Below are positions 11,754-23,589 of a stretch of 64,000 bases of DNA, one piece after another. The translations under genes and the position numbers were made by a program. The notes below the pieces were generated by a model. That model saw only the letters and a program-made list of their open reading frames with translations, was not told the DNA's origin and did not search any database. The DNA comes from Aristolochia californica (Eukaryota > Streptophyta > Magnoliopsida > Piperales > Aristolochiaceae). The DNA lies in contig JARWKL010000002.1 of NCBI GenBank assembly GCA_029961685.1, positions 34,626,908 through 34,690,907 on the forward strand. The letters are read 5' to 3'. Each line of letters starts with the position of its first letter. Position 1 is the stretch's first letter.

Positions 11754-12184
11754 TGTTGGAAGATAGGGCCCCAACCCACACGCCCAAGGAAGGCCCACAT
11801 ATCAAAGTGTATTAGAAGATGGGCCCAAGCCCATAAGACCAAGAAAGACTCATGGATCCAAGAGAAATAGAAGACGGGCTCAAGGCCCACAAACCTAGGA
11901 GAATGCCCATAGGCCCACATACATTGATGGCAGAACGGTGAATAAAGGGTAATCTCATAGAGATGTCATTGATGTAACTATTTTAAACTTCTAGGGTTAA
12001 AACCCTAAACCCTATGTTCAGGGGTATTATTGTAATATTATAGTTTCATAAATTTATAAATAGAGCTTCAGGGGGAGGGTAAGGCAAAATCAATTCCATA
12101 ACCCTTCTTCCTCCAGTTTTCTCCCAATGGGTTTCTTTCCCTTTTTCTCCACGAGCTAAATTCCTGGATTCCTGAAAATCAACA
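11754..12184 (+). repeat. Family A LTR (3' LTR)
   Basis: Begins tgttggaagatagggccc and ends ctgaaaatcaaca. It contains a telomere-like block, aaaaccctaaaccctatg (about 11,999-12,016), a TATA-like ttataaatagag (about 12,054) and the pyrimidine-rich end typical of this family. Confidence 0.85.
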
Positions 12185-14804
12185 AACCTGATTCAATAGA
12201 TTTTCCTATAGAAACCTCATGGAGCAGCCTTATATAAAAATTTTAAAAAAAATTAAAAACAATTATATTAAAAAGAAAGAACAACTCCCCTCTCTCTATG
12301 AGAAATGCGGAGTACACGACCAGAGACCGATCTACTTCATCTCCTAATATTTTCCTATGTATGATTTTGCTTAACTTTTAGTAATGATGAATGCTTTCAT
12401 AATCCAATCCCAACCTAGTAAGATGTAGATGTCCATTAAGAGAGTTCGGGGATGACCGATTATCTTTTATTTTGATTTTGATTGTTAGAATAATTGTTGA
12501 TGAGTTAGCATGTTGATCCATTTCCAACCCACCGAAGGTATTCAGGAGAGTAGGGGAGGAATAAAAGATGCCTATAAGCAAGTGGGCAAATATCCCATTT
12601 TGAAAATGTTTGTTCATAGTTGAAAGAGAAACAGTTAAGAGTCCTCATTTTATGTTTTCCTGGCAAGTATTAATTGGCAATAAGTGGTACAACCATGGAA
12701 TGACTCTTCTTTGGGAACATAGGAAGTCAAATGTGGAAATCCACCTAGCTAACAAGCTAGCACAATGTTTCTATGGCAGGTAATGACTCTAATTGGTAAC
12801 CACGAATCATAAATAGATTCCCCCCCGCCCCCTCCCTGCTTTGCCTTAAATATGAGGAGGTTTTGCATCTCTTCAACATATCTCGAGGTCCAGGCCAAAG
12901 TTGAAGCTTTCTCCATGTCTCCACCATGAGATGTCTCCAAAAATTGGTTCAGCAGTTGAGAAGATGTGTTGAGGCTTATTGTTGTTGCTGGAAGTTCCTA
13001 TCTAAGGTAAGAGCTTTGGATCCTCTTTCAGCAAATGTGTCTAATGATGTATGTGTATATAGTATTGGTAGTTTTAGATAATGGTTGGATTTTAGGAGAA
13101 TTGATACAATATATCGTATCTAATATCTTGCATTTCTGCTTTAATAAATGTTTAGGCTGAAATTGATGGATATATTTTGGTCTTCCACAAGAATATTGTT
13201 GACTATTGGTAGAGAAGGTCATTGATTTAACTCATCAATAACTCTCTCTTCATTAGTTTGCACGGTCGACGGTTCATCGCTTAGCAGTCAGCATTCAACC
13301 TCTTGAAAGCTCATCTTCATTTGGGATTAGCGAAGGTGAAAGGGCTTCTCCATTGTTGGTGATGCCAGTAGTTGCCTCCTGAGTCTGTGTAAAGTTTTTC
13401 TTGAATAGAAACAATTTTGAATCATATGACTCTCGTCTATTTGTTACATAGTACTGAAAGGAGTGGAGAACCGAGTAGGTGCAATTATACGGACAGGAAG
13501 AGCTGGTAGTTTTTGAAAATCAGAACTGTTTTTGGGAAGAGGAGGAATGCTTGACCGTGCTCCTTGGCCCCAATTGCTCCTTTACATAAAAGTTTCCTCT
13601 TTTGCCATTTCCATTTTGATTGGTTTTTTCGATACCCTCAAACTATCCAGTGTTTGTATAATCACAAGAACTATTTTTTAAAACAGAAAAACATGCATTG
13701 AACAGTTGCTCTAAGCTATTGGAGAGATTGAATTCCTCTAAATTGATCCCTATTTGAAAAAGCACCACGATGATATAACCCTAAGAGGACAACAACTCAA
13801 AATGCATAAATGCGTCAGTAACTGTGAAGAGGCAACTCACACGGCTCCAGACAAAATAAACACTCAAAAGTCAAGGGGGTTTCATCCTTCCGATGCTTTC
13901 AATTTTTCAACAATGGGGGCCTAGTTTCCACTACAAAAATTGATCAAAACAAGGAGGGTTGGGTTGGTTGGAACCTTGAAATAGCCTGCCCGACTTTGAT
14001 TCATCAAATAGCTAGGAGTCTTTTTTCTATCCGATGACATTGCTATGGAGGAAGCCAATTGAAGCCTCCAATATACCGCCGTCTGCAATTTCATATAAGC
14101 TGCATTTCCTAAAAAAGTACCACCTCAAAATGGTTCTTAAAACCAAAACCCTAAACCCAAATGATCCTATTCCAAAATTACTACACAAATTCAAAAATCT
14201 TTCCGTGTATTCACTGATCCATGTGTGACTAATCTTTAAAAATATATATGTAACTATTCATTAATAAGATAATCACTTAAACAATTTAAATTTTTAAAAT
14301 TTTTTTATAAATCTATATAATAAACCCACCTTTCACCCCTTAACAAAATTAGGATTTCTATGAGAGAATTCAATTATGGTGTTTATTAGATCCACTCAGT
14401 ATGTAAACAATGGCAGTCGAGCTCAAAAATTATAATATCTTAGAGAGAGATTTTTTAAACATATAGTTTGGGACATCATATTAAATCACCCAAAATTCAA
14501 AGTGTAAATGACTTTACACATTATGTATGCTTGTTTGTAGGATTGTTATGCCCAAAGATGTTTAATGTAATTGTACCCTTGAAATTTGAGACACGTTGGA
14601 TGTTATACATCATGGAACACTATTTTTTAATCCAAAATATGGATCAATGATAAGCTCATCCTTAAGTAATCTTAGGTATAATTTACTAACTTCATTGTTC
14701 TTTTTGAGAATAACCTTTCCATTAAAACTAAATAAAACAAAAAACATATTACTTCATTTATATACTTCATTATACTTATGGAAATAGAAAAAAAATTGGT
14801 CTAG
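12185..14804. other. Unassigned region, one possible terminal exon
   Basis: No transposon landmarks were recognised. A stretch at about 13,290-13,381 reads IQPLESSSSFGISEGERASP on the plus strand and ends in tga after a pyrimidine/ttag context, which could be a last coding exon. A possible donor aag/gtaaga lies at 13,006 after a frame containing LVQQLRRCVEAYCCCWKF. I do not recognise either protein and cannot connect them. The rest is AT-rich with small open frames that look random. Confidence 0.3.
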
Positions 14805-15775
14805 GTGAATCAGTTACACAACCTCAACCTATACAAAAAAGTATTAACAAAGAAGTCATGCCCAAGGAAAATCAACAAGAAGAGACATCCACACCCATGC
14901 AAAGCAATGCAAAGGAGACATCCACCTCGCTCATGCAAGCCATGCAAAAGGGGGACATTCTCATTCATGGATGTATCTCAACCACATCAAGGATCTTCTA
15001 GAACAAGTTCTCCTACTATCATTCAGATGAGGGACCGACCACAAACTTCTTTAACTATTCAAGAATCTCCTACAATCACTTCCCCAATGGCATGATGCGT
15101 TGAAAGAAGAATACAATGTTATTCAATGAAATAACACTCGAGAACTCATTCCTAAACAATCTGATATGCGTGTTGTTGGATCTCAATGGAATTTTTGAAC
15201 CAAATACAACAAGGATGGAATTGTCCAAAAATACAAAGCTCATCTTGTAGCTCAAGGACTTAGGCGACTTCCAGGAATCGACTATGATCAAACATTTAGT
15301 CCTATGGTTTGTCCTCAAATGATTCAAGTAGTTCTTACCCAAGCCCTCTATTATAGTTGGTCATTACTTCAATTTGATGTAAACAATGTTTTCCTTCTCA
15401 AATCTCTTGCAAGGAAGTATATATGCATCAACCTCTTGGTTTCAAAGTTCACATTTTCCATATCATGTATGCAGGCTCAAAAAAAGCTATTTGTGGTCTT
15501 AAACAAGCACTTCGAGTTTGGTATGCTCTATTTAGTGATTTTTTACTTTATTTTGGTTTTCAAACTAGAAAAGTAGATCCTTTATTTTTTTGTTATCATT
15601 CTTATTCTAACTATTTATATCTCCTTCTTTGTGTTCAAATAAGACATCACTCGTTAGAACTTACAAAAAATCCTTGTATGATACTTTTTTAGTCAAAAGT
15701 CTAAGTTCTCTAGATGTCTTCCTAGGTATTCAAGTTCATCGACCATCTAAAAAGTTAAGATTATTTTTATTTAAT
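14805..15775 (+). pseudogene. Copia I reverse transcriptase relic
   Basis: Begins with an S/T/P-rich linker (about 14,960-15,095, for example TSSPTIIQMRDRPQTSL), then RT in shifting frames: WHDALKEEYNVI, a GSQWNF stretch, HLVAQGL, GIDYDQTFSPM, QFDVNNVFLL, then MHQPLGFKV, KKAICGLKQALRVWYALFSD and YLLLCVQI. The last is at the position of the YVDD catalytic motif, which is lost. It continues to a VFLGIQVHRPSKK stretch and stops at about 15,775; RNase H and LTRs are absent. It is a different family from the others here, by the spacer and the MHQPLGF motif. Confidence 0.8.
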
Positions 15776-16281
15776 TGAAAATCATATTATAATTGTAAAT
15801 AAATTTACATAATTTCTATTTAATTTTGATTAATTGAATACTTTAATTATATAACATTAATGTGAATTGAATTCTTCATTATTTTTATGATTTAAAATAA
15901 TTTTATGAATTTAAGAAATTATTTTATAACCAAGATAGTCAATACCACATTTATCTGAATTAATTAAAAGAATTTCTAATATATAATGACTTATAATAGG
16001 ACGAATGCCTCTTTCTTAGTTATTTTATCATCAATCTAGTTTTTTAATAAATTCCATCCGCATTTGCCATAAAGTTAACTAACACAAAATCTAAATTCTA
16101 TTGTACTTTCTATAGACCATACTAACATAAAATACTACATATCACCCAAGGATTCCTCTCCCCCCATGACTGTAATAGGAAGAATGCTCCTATTAGTAGG
16201 CTCATCAGGCCGTCATCTTCATGATGCAGGCCCCCTTGATTTTATTGTCTAACATTCTTCCTCTTATTTTATTCAAAGCTG
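15776..16281. other. AT-rich spacer, nothing assigned
   Basis: Starts at the end of copia I and is rich in aatt/ttaa to about 16,100, followed by sequence leading into the tandem repeat at 16,282. Short gaagaatgc repeats at 16,010 and 16,182 (aggacgaatgcc, aggaagaatgct) are too weak to name. Confidence 0.4.
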
Positions 16282-17290
16282 AAGAGGATCCTATTAATAG
16301 GAACTAGAGAGCAATTATTTCCGTGGGAAAGAGAAGAGTTGGTTATATACAACTAGTTTAGTTTGCTTCCATGACCTTTCTTCTTTCTCAATTTGTGTCT
16401 TAGGAAGGTCCCTTCAAATTCAACGTGAAAGATGTATTATTTTCCCTAAAAGATTTGTTTTCCATCAAATTACGCTAATATCATGTTCAAGGGTGCAAGA
16501 TGATGTTGAATCACCTTGACCCCTTAAAACAAAATTTTGATGGTGAAAACTTGATAACTTGAGTCAATTAGAATTTTATCACAAACACTTAACAAACTCG
16601 TGTGTGTGTGAGTGTGTGTGTAAAGAGGATCCTATTAAGAGGTACTAGAAATCAGTTGTTTCCATGGGAACGAGAACTTTGCTTCCATGACCTCTCTTCT
16701 TTCTCAATTTGGGCCTTAGGAAGGTTCCTTCAAATTTGACTTGAAAGATGTACTATTTTCCATGAAAGACTCATTTTCCATCAAATTACGCTAATATCAT
16801 GTTCAAGGGTGCAAGATGATCTTGAATCACCTTGACCCTTAAAAACAAAATTGTGATGACGAAAACTTGATAACTTGAGTCAATTAAACTTTTATCACAA
16901 ACGCTTAACAAACTTGTGTGTGTGTGTGTAGTTTTCTTGGACCACGTCGCTTGTATGATCTATCTTCTTTCTCAGTTTGGTCTTTAGGGGGGTTCCTTTG
17001 TGTGTATGTGTGTGTAGTTTTCTTGGAAAACAATTCACTTTGCTTGTATGATCTATCTTCTTTCTCAATTTGGTCTTTAGGAGGGTTCTTTCAAAGTTCC
17101 AACCTAAAAGGCGTATCAATTTCCCAGAAAGATCTATTTTTTATCAAACTATCTTAACATCATATTCAAGGGAGCAAGATGTTGTAGAATAACCTTAACC
17201 ATGTAAAACACTATTGTGACGATAGAAACTGGATCACTTGAGTTGCTTAGACTTTTAATGCAAGAATTTTACAAACTTCAATTGCTTCCA
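16282..17290. repeat. 341-bp tandem repeat with GT microsatellites
   Basis: The first unit starts at aagaggatccta (16,282) and the second at 16,623, a period of 341 bp, with landmarks ttacgctaatatcatgttca, gggtgcaagatga and acttgataacttgagtcaat. A third, shortened unit and a fourth follow from about 16,920, each introduced by a gtgtgtgtgt tract (16,601-16,621, 16,916-16,929, 16,999-17,014). Unit similarity decays toward the right. It is non-coding. Confidence 0.85.
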
Positions 17291-18090
17291 CCACTTACTC
17301 AAGCCACCTTGGTGACAAACTAGAGCAACAAGTTAAAACCTTCAAATGCATTTATTTTTAAGTGTCTAAAAATTTGCAATGGAGTGATTTTTTTTTTTAT
17401 CACCAAAACATTCAAAAAATAGTATTCCCCTCTAGTTGAAATGAGATATTAAAATAAAATGCATAAAATAAAAAAATAAAATAATTGTTTCAAGATAAAA
17501 AAAAATGAAATAAATCAAACCTGAATTCTAATGCTTTGGTTCTTAAAATTTTTTTTAAAAAAACAAGGGGATCACTGGAAAATTTAATGTGATTCAAAAC
17601 AATAGACAATAAATTGAAGAAAATTTATTGATGCTCAAGTATTGTTTATAGGGAGATTTTGAGCTTCTATATATTCTAAATCTGATTTAGATCCATAATT
17701 TGACAAGAACAAATCTTTAACTGATTAGAATTGGATTTAATTTTCTTTTCTTGTGCAAATTTTTCTAATTTTTTTATGTGGGTTCAACTGGTCTATGCCA
17801 GTTAACATGAAAATGATTTAAAAAATCTTTTAATCTCGATTAAGCTCCAATTGGTATGCCCCTTTATTTTCAGCCCTTTGAAATTGACCTAGAAAATAAT
17901 TTAACAATGGCCTATACAAAAGTTTTTGTAGTCGAAAATGATGGAATTGAGACAAGTTCAATGGTGAAGTCAACCAATTTGACTACTTTTATGTGGGACG
18001 GGTGTCTCTCATGACCTTATAGGTTGTGTTAGGCTGAGTGTAATATTGAGAAGGGTTGGGCAAAAGAAGGGACAAAATTTTGTGGGGTAG
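17291..18090. other. Unassigned AT-rich stretch
   Basis: Contains long A/T runs (17,390-17,580) and no frame, repeat or LTR end that I can support. The boundary at 18,091 is where similarity to the left end of the window begins. Confidence 0.4.
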
Positions 18091-18768
18091 GATTAAGATG
18101 GGGTTGAAACTGAAGCCTTATTGTAGGGTAAGAGCGGGGTTGAGTTTCTGAAAACCCGATTACTTTGACAAGCTCCCTACCTAATTGAAGCTAAATAACC
18201 TTGCATACAAAATTTATAGGTCACCAAAAACTGTTTCAACAGATAGTCTCTTTCCTAGTTGGTGGCTTGAAAATTAAGCTAAATTTAAAAAGGCAACCTT
18301 GAAATTTGATTAGGGCTTATCATATTTTTACATGGGACTTTTGAAGTTGAACATTTTCAAAGATGGACTGATAAATAATTCTAAGAAACAAGTATAACAC
18401 TATTAGTGTTCCTAATGAAATAAAATGTCACAACTTATGGTTATAATATTTTATCTATATTTTTAAATGGTAAAATATAAAAATTATTCATGTTAAGGCC
18501 AACAAATTAACTTGGAGTTTTCGAATTTGTATCTCGGCATGAGAGTAAAACATGGTTATCCAAACTTGTAGATTCTATAATCTAGGTTTCAACATGAAAC
18601 AAAATCATGGTTGTCCATTCATGCACGTCTCAATGACAAGTACACTTATGAATTAAATCTAACAAACAAATATAATCTTGCCAATAAAATTGTTAATAGG
18701 ATTAAATGTCATATAAGATGTCTATATTATTTTTATCTAGAAATTTTCTATAGAGAAAAATAAAGTCA
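18091..18768 (+). repeat. Copy of the left-end segment 1-655
   Basis: Direct-orientation copy with substitutions and an insertion of about 20 bp (near 18,630). It is followed here by 1.56 kb (18,769-20,332) that is missing from the left copy, after which about 38 bp match again (20,333-20,370 with 656-695). Two partly deleted copies of one ancestral region is the simplest reading. Confidence 0.8.
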
Positions 18769-20332
18769 TTTCTCAATATATGAGACATAATTAAAGTCAC
18801 CCATATATATAAGATCAACTACCCTAACTTATAACATCTAAACCAAAACATATCTCAAAGTCACAAATTGACCTATCATTCAAAAAATTATTTTAACCTG
18901 GAAAATTAGTGTGAGAATTAAGAATGTAGATGGTATATAAATGGAACAAAGTAGCTTATTTAGTTTACATTATGTTTATATATAGATAAAATTCTATTTT
19001 ATCTGACTATGCCATCTCATATTCTGTATATCGTTTTACCAGATTATTTTATACTTATTCCATATTCCATTTATTTTTTCCGTTACCTAATATAAAATAA
19101 GTAATTGGGTAAATAAATGAATAAATATCAAAATAAAATTTGAAATCTATTACAATCTCAAAAACTTAGAAAAATTCATACAATCGAGTAATCTAAAAAA
19201 TACCACTCTAAAAAACTCACCAAAACATCTAGTAGCTATGCGTCCTGTACACACTATTAAAAATTAAAAGGTTGTGGAAGACTTTTTTTATAATTTATAT
19301 TAATTTTTTACTAAATTACTCTTATATACCTTTAAAATAATTGAGTAACCAGGCTATTGGGTATGATCAACCAAGTAAATATTTTAATTTAATTTAATTT
19401 ATTTTTAATAAATAATTAATAAATAAAATAAATAAATAGGTGAATTTGACACTCTTAAAATGTATATCCCTTATTCTATGAGGTGTGAGACACAAAGAAT
19501 AAGAAATAGTCTAACGAGGTAACCTTATTTACTATTATGCCAGGAAAAATAGTGTGGGCCCGCGTTATTGTCACGACGTATGCGTATCAAAACTTGCACC
19601 CATCCTCAACATCCTGCTTAATCAAAAAGTTCGTTAGCCTATTTAAGACCTGCAATTTCAATGGTACTAAGTCCACATCAATATATTCTCTTTATTTATT
19701 TCTATAATTTTTAATTTTTTTTTTAATTTTAAAAGTAGGTTAGAGTTCGAACGTGGCTCGAGCTCAGGCTCAAACTTGATTAAAATTCTTTGGCTTGAGT
19801 TTGATTTCAATTTTAGTCTCGAGGCTGAGTTGGAGATGGAGTTCAAAGTATTCAGATCAAACCAAACTCGAACACATGCAAGTTTGAGCTTTGCTCCACT
19901 TGATGTCTCCCCTATTATTTAAGTCATTTATCGTCAAATCTTTTCTTATGGTCTTCGTTAAACAAACCATCGAAACTAGTACACCGCGGGCCATCGACTA
20001 CAAACTTGTAGCAGTCTGGCGGGAAGTTTTAATGTTGGCAACTTCAAATTACTTTATATGTGCAGTGAAGGCGATGCATCTGATGCAAAACCAATCCCGA
20101 GCCTTCGTTCACCAAATTCCTCTCGCTTGTTTTGGTCTTTGAACTCGAAAGGTGCTGAAATGCACACGCATCGATTCTCCATCAATCATTTCTTTACTTT
20201 ACTTCTCTCTTTCTATCTCTCTCTCTGATTTTTTATCCAATTTTATACGTGAAGGCTGCATTCTTGTTGGACGTCGCGTTGATTTTTTAGTGTAAGTTGT
20301 CTCTCAATTCAGCTTGCTTCATTTCCTAATAT
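18769..20332. other. Non-coding, possible DLD intron or flank
   Basis: AT-rich, with a pyrimidine tract at 20,195-20,232. An 83-codon frame at 19,891-20,142 resembles nothing known to me. The segment sits inside the duplicated region but occurs only once, so it is either an insertion here or a deletion from the left copy. No TSD or terminal repeat was found at its borders. Confidence 0.4.
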
Positions 20333-20469
20333 GTTCGTTTTTTTAATTTTGGTTAGCTGGATTTGTGTGGAAGGTTCATTCACTTTAAAAGTTTTTAGGG
20401 AATAGAACGTGGATGATGTTTTAAGTTGTTCGTTATTAGAATCAGCTGAGACATTATTATTGAAGGACT

Positions 20470-21260
20470 TCTCTGTTTGGTCCTTCCACCAATCTTTTTT
20501 TTACAGAATGTTTGCATTTCCGTGTCAAGATTAGCAGAATGCATATCTGTTTCGAAGAAAGAGCTTGAGGCTTCACCACTGGTCTGGTATGGGTTTTCTT
20601 GATCACTAATAAAATGCTAGTATTTTTCTCTTTCTATGAATTTGACATTTCAGATTCAGGGGCTGTTACACTTTTGAAATCTGAAATACATGCAGAAAGC
20701 AAATATTCTCATTTAGAGAAAATGGGTAGTGGAACCAACTTCCCCTTTGCATGCAAGGAGACATATTGTTCTGATCTTATGATTCCTACCCACACCTTTC
20801 CTGTTATTTACTGCAATTAAGAGTGAGACATGTGAGCCTATATGCTGCTAGTACCATATAAGTAATATACAAAGAAGAGCACATAACATTCAGATCATCC
20901 AATTGTAAGTCTTAACAGATAACACTCCAAACAATTATTCCGTAATGAATCTTTTTGAATCTGGTTGTCTGGACCCGCGATTATTCCCTTCTTTGCTATT
21001 TTACAGGGATTTAGGTGTGCCCATGAGTTTTAGACTGGCTGTTTCTTAACATACTAACAGTCTGCTCTCCAAGACTTGATAGAGTTTCTTATTCTTTTTC
21101 TCTCTTTTTTATATCCATATCTTTTAAAACACCAGTACGGTCATTGCTCATGCTGGTGATGGCAACTTCCATACGGTGATTCTGTTTGATCCTAGCATGA
21201 AGCAGCGAGACTTAACCACTTCATGGTCCAAACAGCGTTGTCTATGGAAGGTACTTTAAT
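20470..21260 (+). pseudogene. DLD: D-lactate dehydrogenase fragment (two exons)
   Basis: Exon a (20,507-20,586) follows a pyrimidine tract and acag and ends at a gt donor; it reads RLAECISVSKKELEASPLV. Exon b (21,136-21,250) follows ccag and reads CTVIAHAGDGNFHTVILFDP, the FAD-oxidase C-terminal domain signature of mitochondrial DLD. It ends at gaag/gtactt. The codon split across the intron (tg + t) restores Cys, so the 549-bp intron is genuine. In exon b a deletion after DPS removes several residues and shifts the frame; RLNHFMVQTALSMEG follows in another frame. Only about 65 residues of a roughly 550-residue enzyme remain. The next intron contains copia X. Confidence 0.85.
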
Positions 21261-21329
21261 TAGTAGGAAGTTGTAATTTGGCATGAGACAACTAGAATCT
21301 TGGTCTATCTCATTACTTTATTCCAGTTA

Positions 21330-22656
21330 CAGCAACAACTACTTTATCTCCTTCTTCATGGAGAATCAGAATGCTCTGAATCCACAAAATGAGATGGTTA
21401 TTATTCAAAATTCAAATGTTCTGTCTGCTGATTTTATGCAATAGTCTCTTCCTGCTGATTATCATCAACAACATGTGGTTACTTCATCATCATGTCCACA
21501 TAATGAGGCTGGTTTGAATCTGCATAGTGCTGGTCCAGCTAAAGCTATTCAACCTAGTGATGGATCCACGTTAAGCCACAAGTCCAACCCATCTCATCTT
21601 CTACTAGACTTCATCCTGTGTTTACTCCTTCAAAAGTGAGACTAGCCTTTTCTGCCGTTTCATCCTTAGTGGCAGATTCTATTTCAGATCTTCCTTCTGA
21701 ATCCAAGAGCTATTGTGAGGCACTTAATGATCTTGCTTGGAGAGCAGCCATGGCTGAAGAATATGTTCCTCTTCTTCAAAATATACTTGGGTGGATTAAT
21801 TTACAATACCCTTAGTGGCAGATTCTATTTTAGATCTTCCTTTTGAATCCAAGAGCTATTGTGAGGCACTTAATGATCTTGCTTGGAGAGCAGCCATGGC
21901 TGAAGAATATGTTCCTCTTCTTCAAAATATACTTGGGTGGATTAATTTACAATACCCTTAAAAAATCATACATAGGAATTGATTCCCTCATTAGCTTCTA
22001 GCAATGTCTTTGGCTGCAAGTGGGTGTCTAAGTTAAAAAAAAAAATGCAAATGTCAATGGAGAATGTCTTAAAATCTGGTTCATTGCATAAGGATATAAG
22101 CAACAACATGGAATTGATTATGATGAGTGGATGTCGTACTAGTCAATGCACTATTGAAGTGGTAGCCTCTTGAACAAGTGGATGCCAAAAATGCATTTTT
22201 GCAAGGTCATCTGAATGGAGAGGTATACATGAGACAAAACATGGCTTTTTACATTGCCAGCATCCGGGTTAAATTTTCAAGTTGAAAAAAGCTCTGTAAA
22301 TATGCTCCTTAGGCATTATTCAATAGGTTTGCAAGCTTTCTTCAAGAACTTGGTTGCTAAGAGAACCCAGCTGATCCCTCCATGTTTATGTATGAATTCA
22401 TTTGAAGGAATGATTTTGGTCCTCCTTTATTTGTATGATATTGTGCTTATAGGCAGCTCTTCCTATTTGTTACAAGCCTTGATTTCCACTCTTCAACACG
22501 AGTTTCCTATCAAAAATCTTGCTCAGTTGCATTATTTTCTTGGAAAAGAGATTTTGCCAGCACTATCATTTGCTTCTAACTCAATCAAAGTATGTTTCTC
22601 AGTTATTGGTGAAGTTTAATATGTAGAATAGTAAACCTTGCTCTACATCTCTTGCT
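21330..22656 (+). pseudogene. Copia X relic, fullest copy (left of copia G)
   Basis: Extends further upstream than the copies at 2.9 and 6.4 kb. A linker-like region at 21,350-21,640 (MENQNALNPQNEM, then S/P-rich) precedes RT (SYCEALNDLAWRAAMAEEY, GCKWVSKLK, LHYFLGKEILPALS). RT is interrupted by frameshifts and by a 146-bp internal tandem duplication. The relic is cut at 22,656 by copia G and resumes at 28,084. Confidence 0.75.
21666..21957 (+). repeat. 146-bp tandem duplication inside copia X
   Basis: The unit from ttagtggcagattctatttc to ttacaataccc occurs at 21,666-21,811 and again at 21,812-21,957. The two other X copies have a single unit, so this is private to this locus. The few differences between units suggest it is not recent. 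Confidence 0.9.
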
Positions 22657-23097
22657 TGTTATGATATATTTGGATGTATATTAGATAGATTTTATGTTAA
22701 TACTTGTTGTATAATTTGTGTTATGTAAATAGGGTAATTAGATAGGGCTTAATGGTCTGGGTTGCATTGTATTGGGCCCATGGGCTGTTATGTAATGAGC
22801 TTCCTAAGATCTACGTTTAAAAAGAAAAATAAAGAAGGTAATGAATTCCATTCCAGAAATCTCTTCGTCTCCCTCGCCGATAAACCATAGAATGTGAAGC
22901 TTTCTGTCTGGACTGCGCCATCGGTCCCTGGAGGTTGTAGTGGTTCCGTCCACCACCATTAGAGCCGAGTGCTCTCTGTTGGGCTGTGCCATCAGCCTCG
23001 TGACGAGGTGGTTCGATTCCTGGGAAAACCAGACTGTGAACTTTGGTCTTGGCTGATCCGTCAACCTTGGTTCACCATTGTAGACCTCATTTTGTCA
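22657..23097 (+). repeat. Copia G 5' LTR
   Basis: 441 bp, starting tgttatgatatatttggatg and ending ctcattttgtca. Its partner at 27,638 differs at many sites by eye, which makes this insertion clearly older than B1 or D. Confidence 0.95.
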
Positions 23098-23329
23098 TGG
23101 TATAAGAACTTAGTGGTTCAACTTCCCTGTGCTGAACGTGAGCTTAGAGCTCAAGCTCACTCCATCCGAAGAGTTCCTATTCTAAGAAGTTCTGTCCGAC
23201 GAGCTTCCATCTGACGACTCAGCTCAGAGGGGTGGGGTGACAGATTCTTTCCGGGAAGGTGAATGGCCAGGTGGGTGTTTCTCTCCGAGCTTGGATTTCT
23301 GGGCTGATATTATGTGCATAAGGTGGTTT

Positions 23330-23585
23330 CTGAAATTTTCAGAAACTGTGGGGTAAATCTGGAATTTTTGGAAAGTGTGGGGGTAGATCTGGAATTTCTG
23401 AAATTATGGGGGGTAGATGTGGAATTTCTGAAATTATCGGGGTAGATCTGGAATTTTCAGCAACAGCGGAGCTAGATCTGGAAGTTTCTGATATTGTGGG
23501 GGTAGATCTGGAATTCTCAGCAACATCAGGGGTAGATCTGGAATTTTTGGCAGCAGTAGGGGTAAATCTGAAATTTTTAGCGGGG
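23330..23585 (+). repeat. 30-bp repeats in copia G leader
   Basis: Eight imperfect copies of about 30 bp around the core gggggtagatctggaattt lie between the primer-binding site and gag. In one frame they translate to recurring GVDLEFSA, but the frame is not that of gag. I treat them as leader repeats and not as protein. Confidence 0.85.
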
Positions 23586-23589
23586 TGGT

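Larger units (their letters stand above)
10690..12184 (+). mobile_element. Family A LTR element, 5'-truncated
   Basis: The interior from about 10,690 (taagttaggaaac) matches 57,975 onward in A1, including the gagtcaactcag-rich block, tttgggtcgtgtt and gagacattattattgaag. It ends with polypurine tract gcttgagggggag and a 431-bp 3' LTR at 11,754. The 5' LTR and the part that would correspond to the NF-YB insert of A1 are not present here. There is no coding capacity. A second tgttggaagatgg motif at 11,652 resembles an LTR start but is not followed by LTR sequence. Confidence 0.75.

Noticed and set aside
12378..12940. Minus-strand frames in the 12-13 kb region
   Set aside because: Low-complexity and composition-driven (for example a C-run giving poly-Gly); no similarity recognised.
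16895..17157. Short frames over the GT microsatellites
   Set aside because: They arise from gtgtgt and tandem repetition on both strands; no protein similarity.
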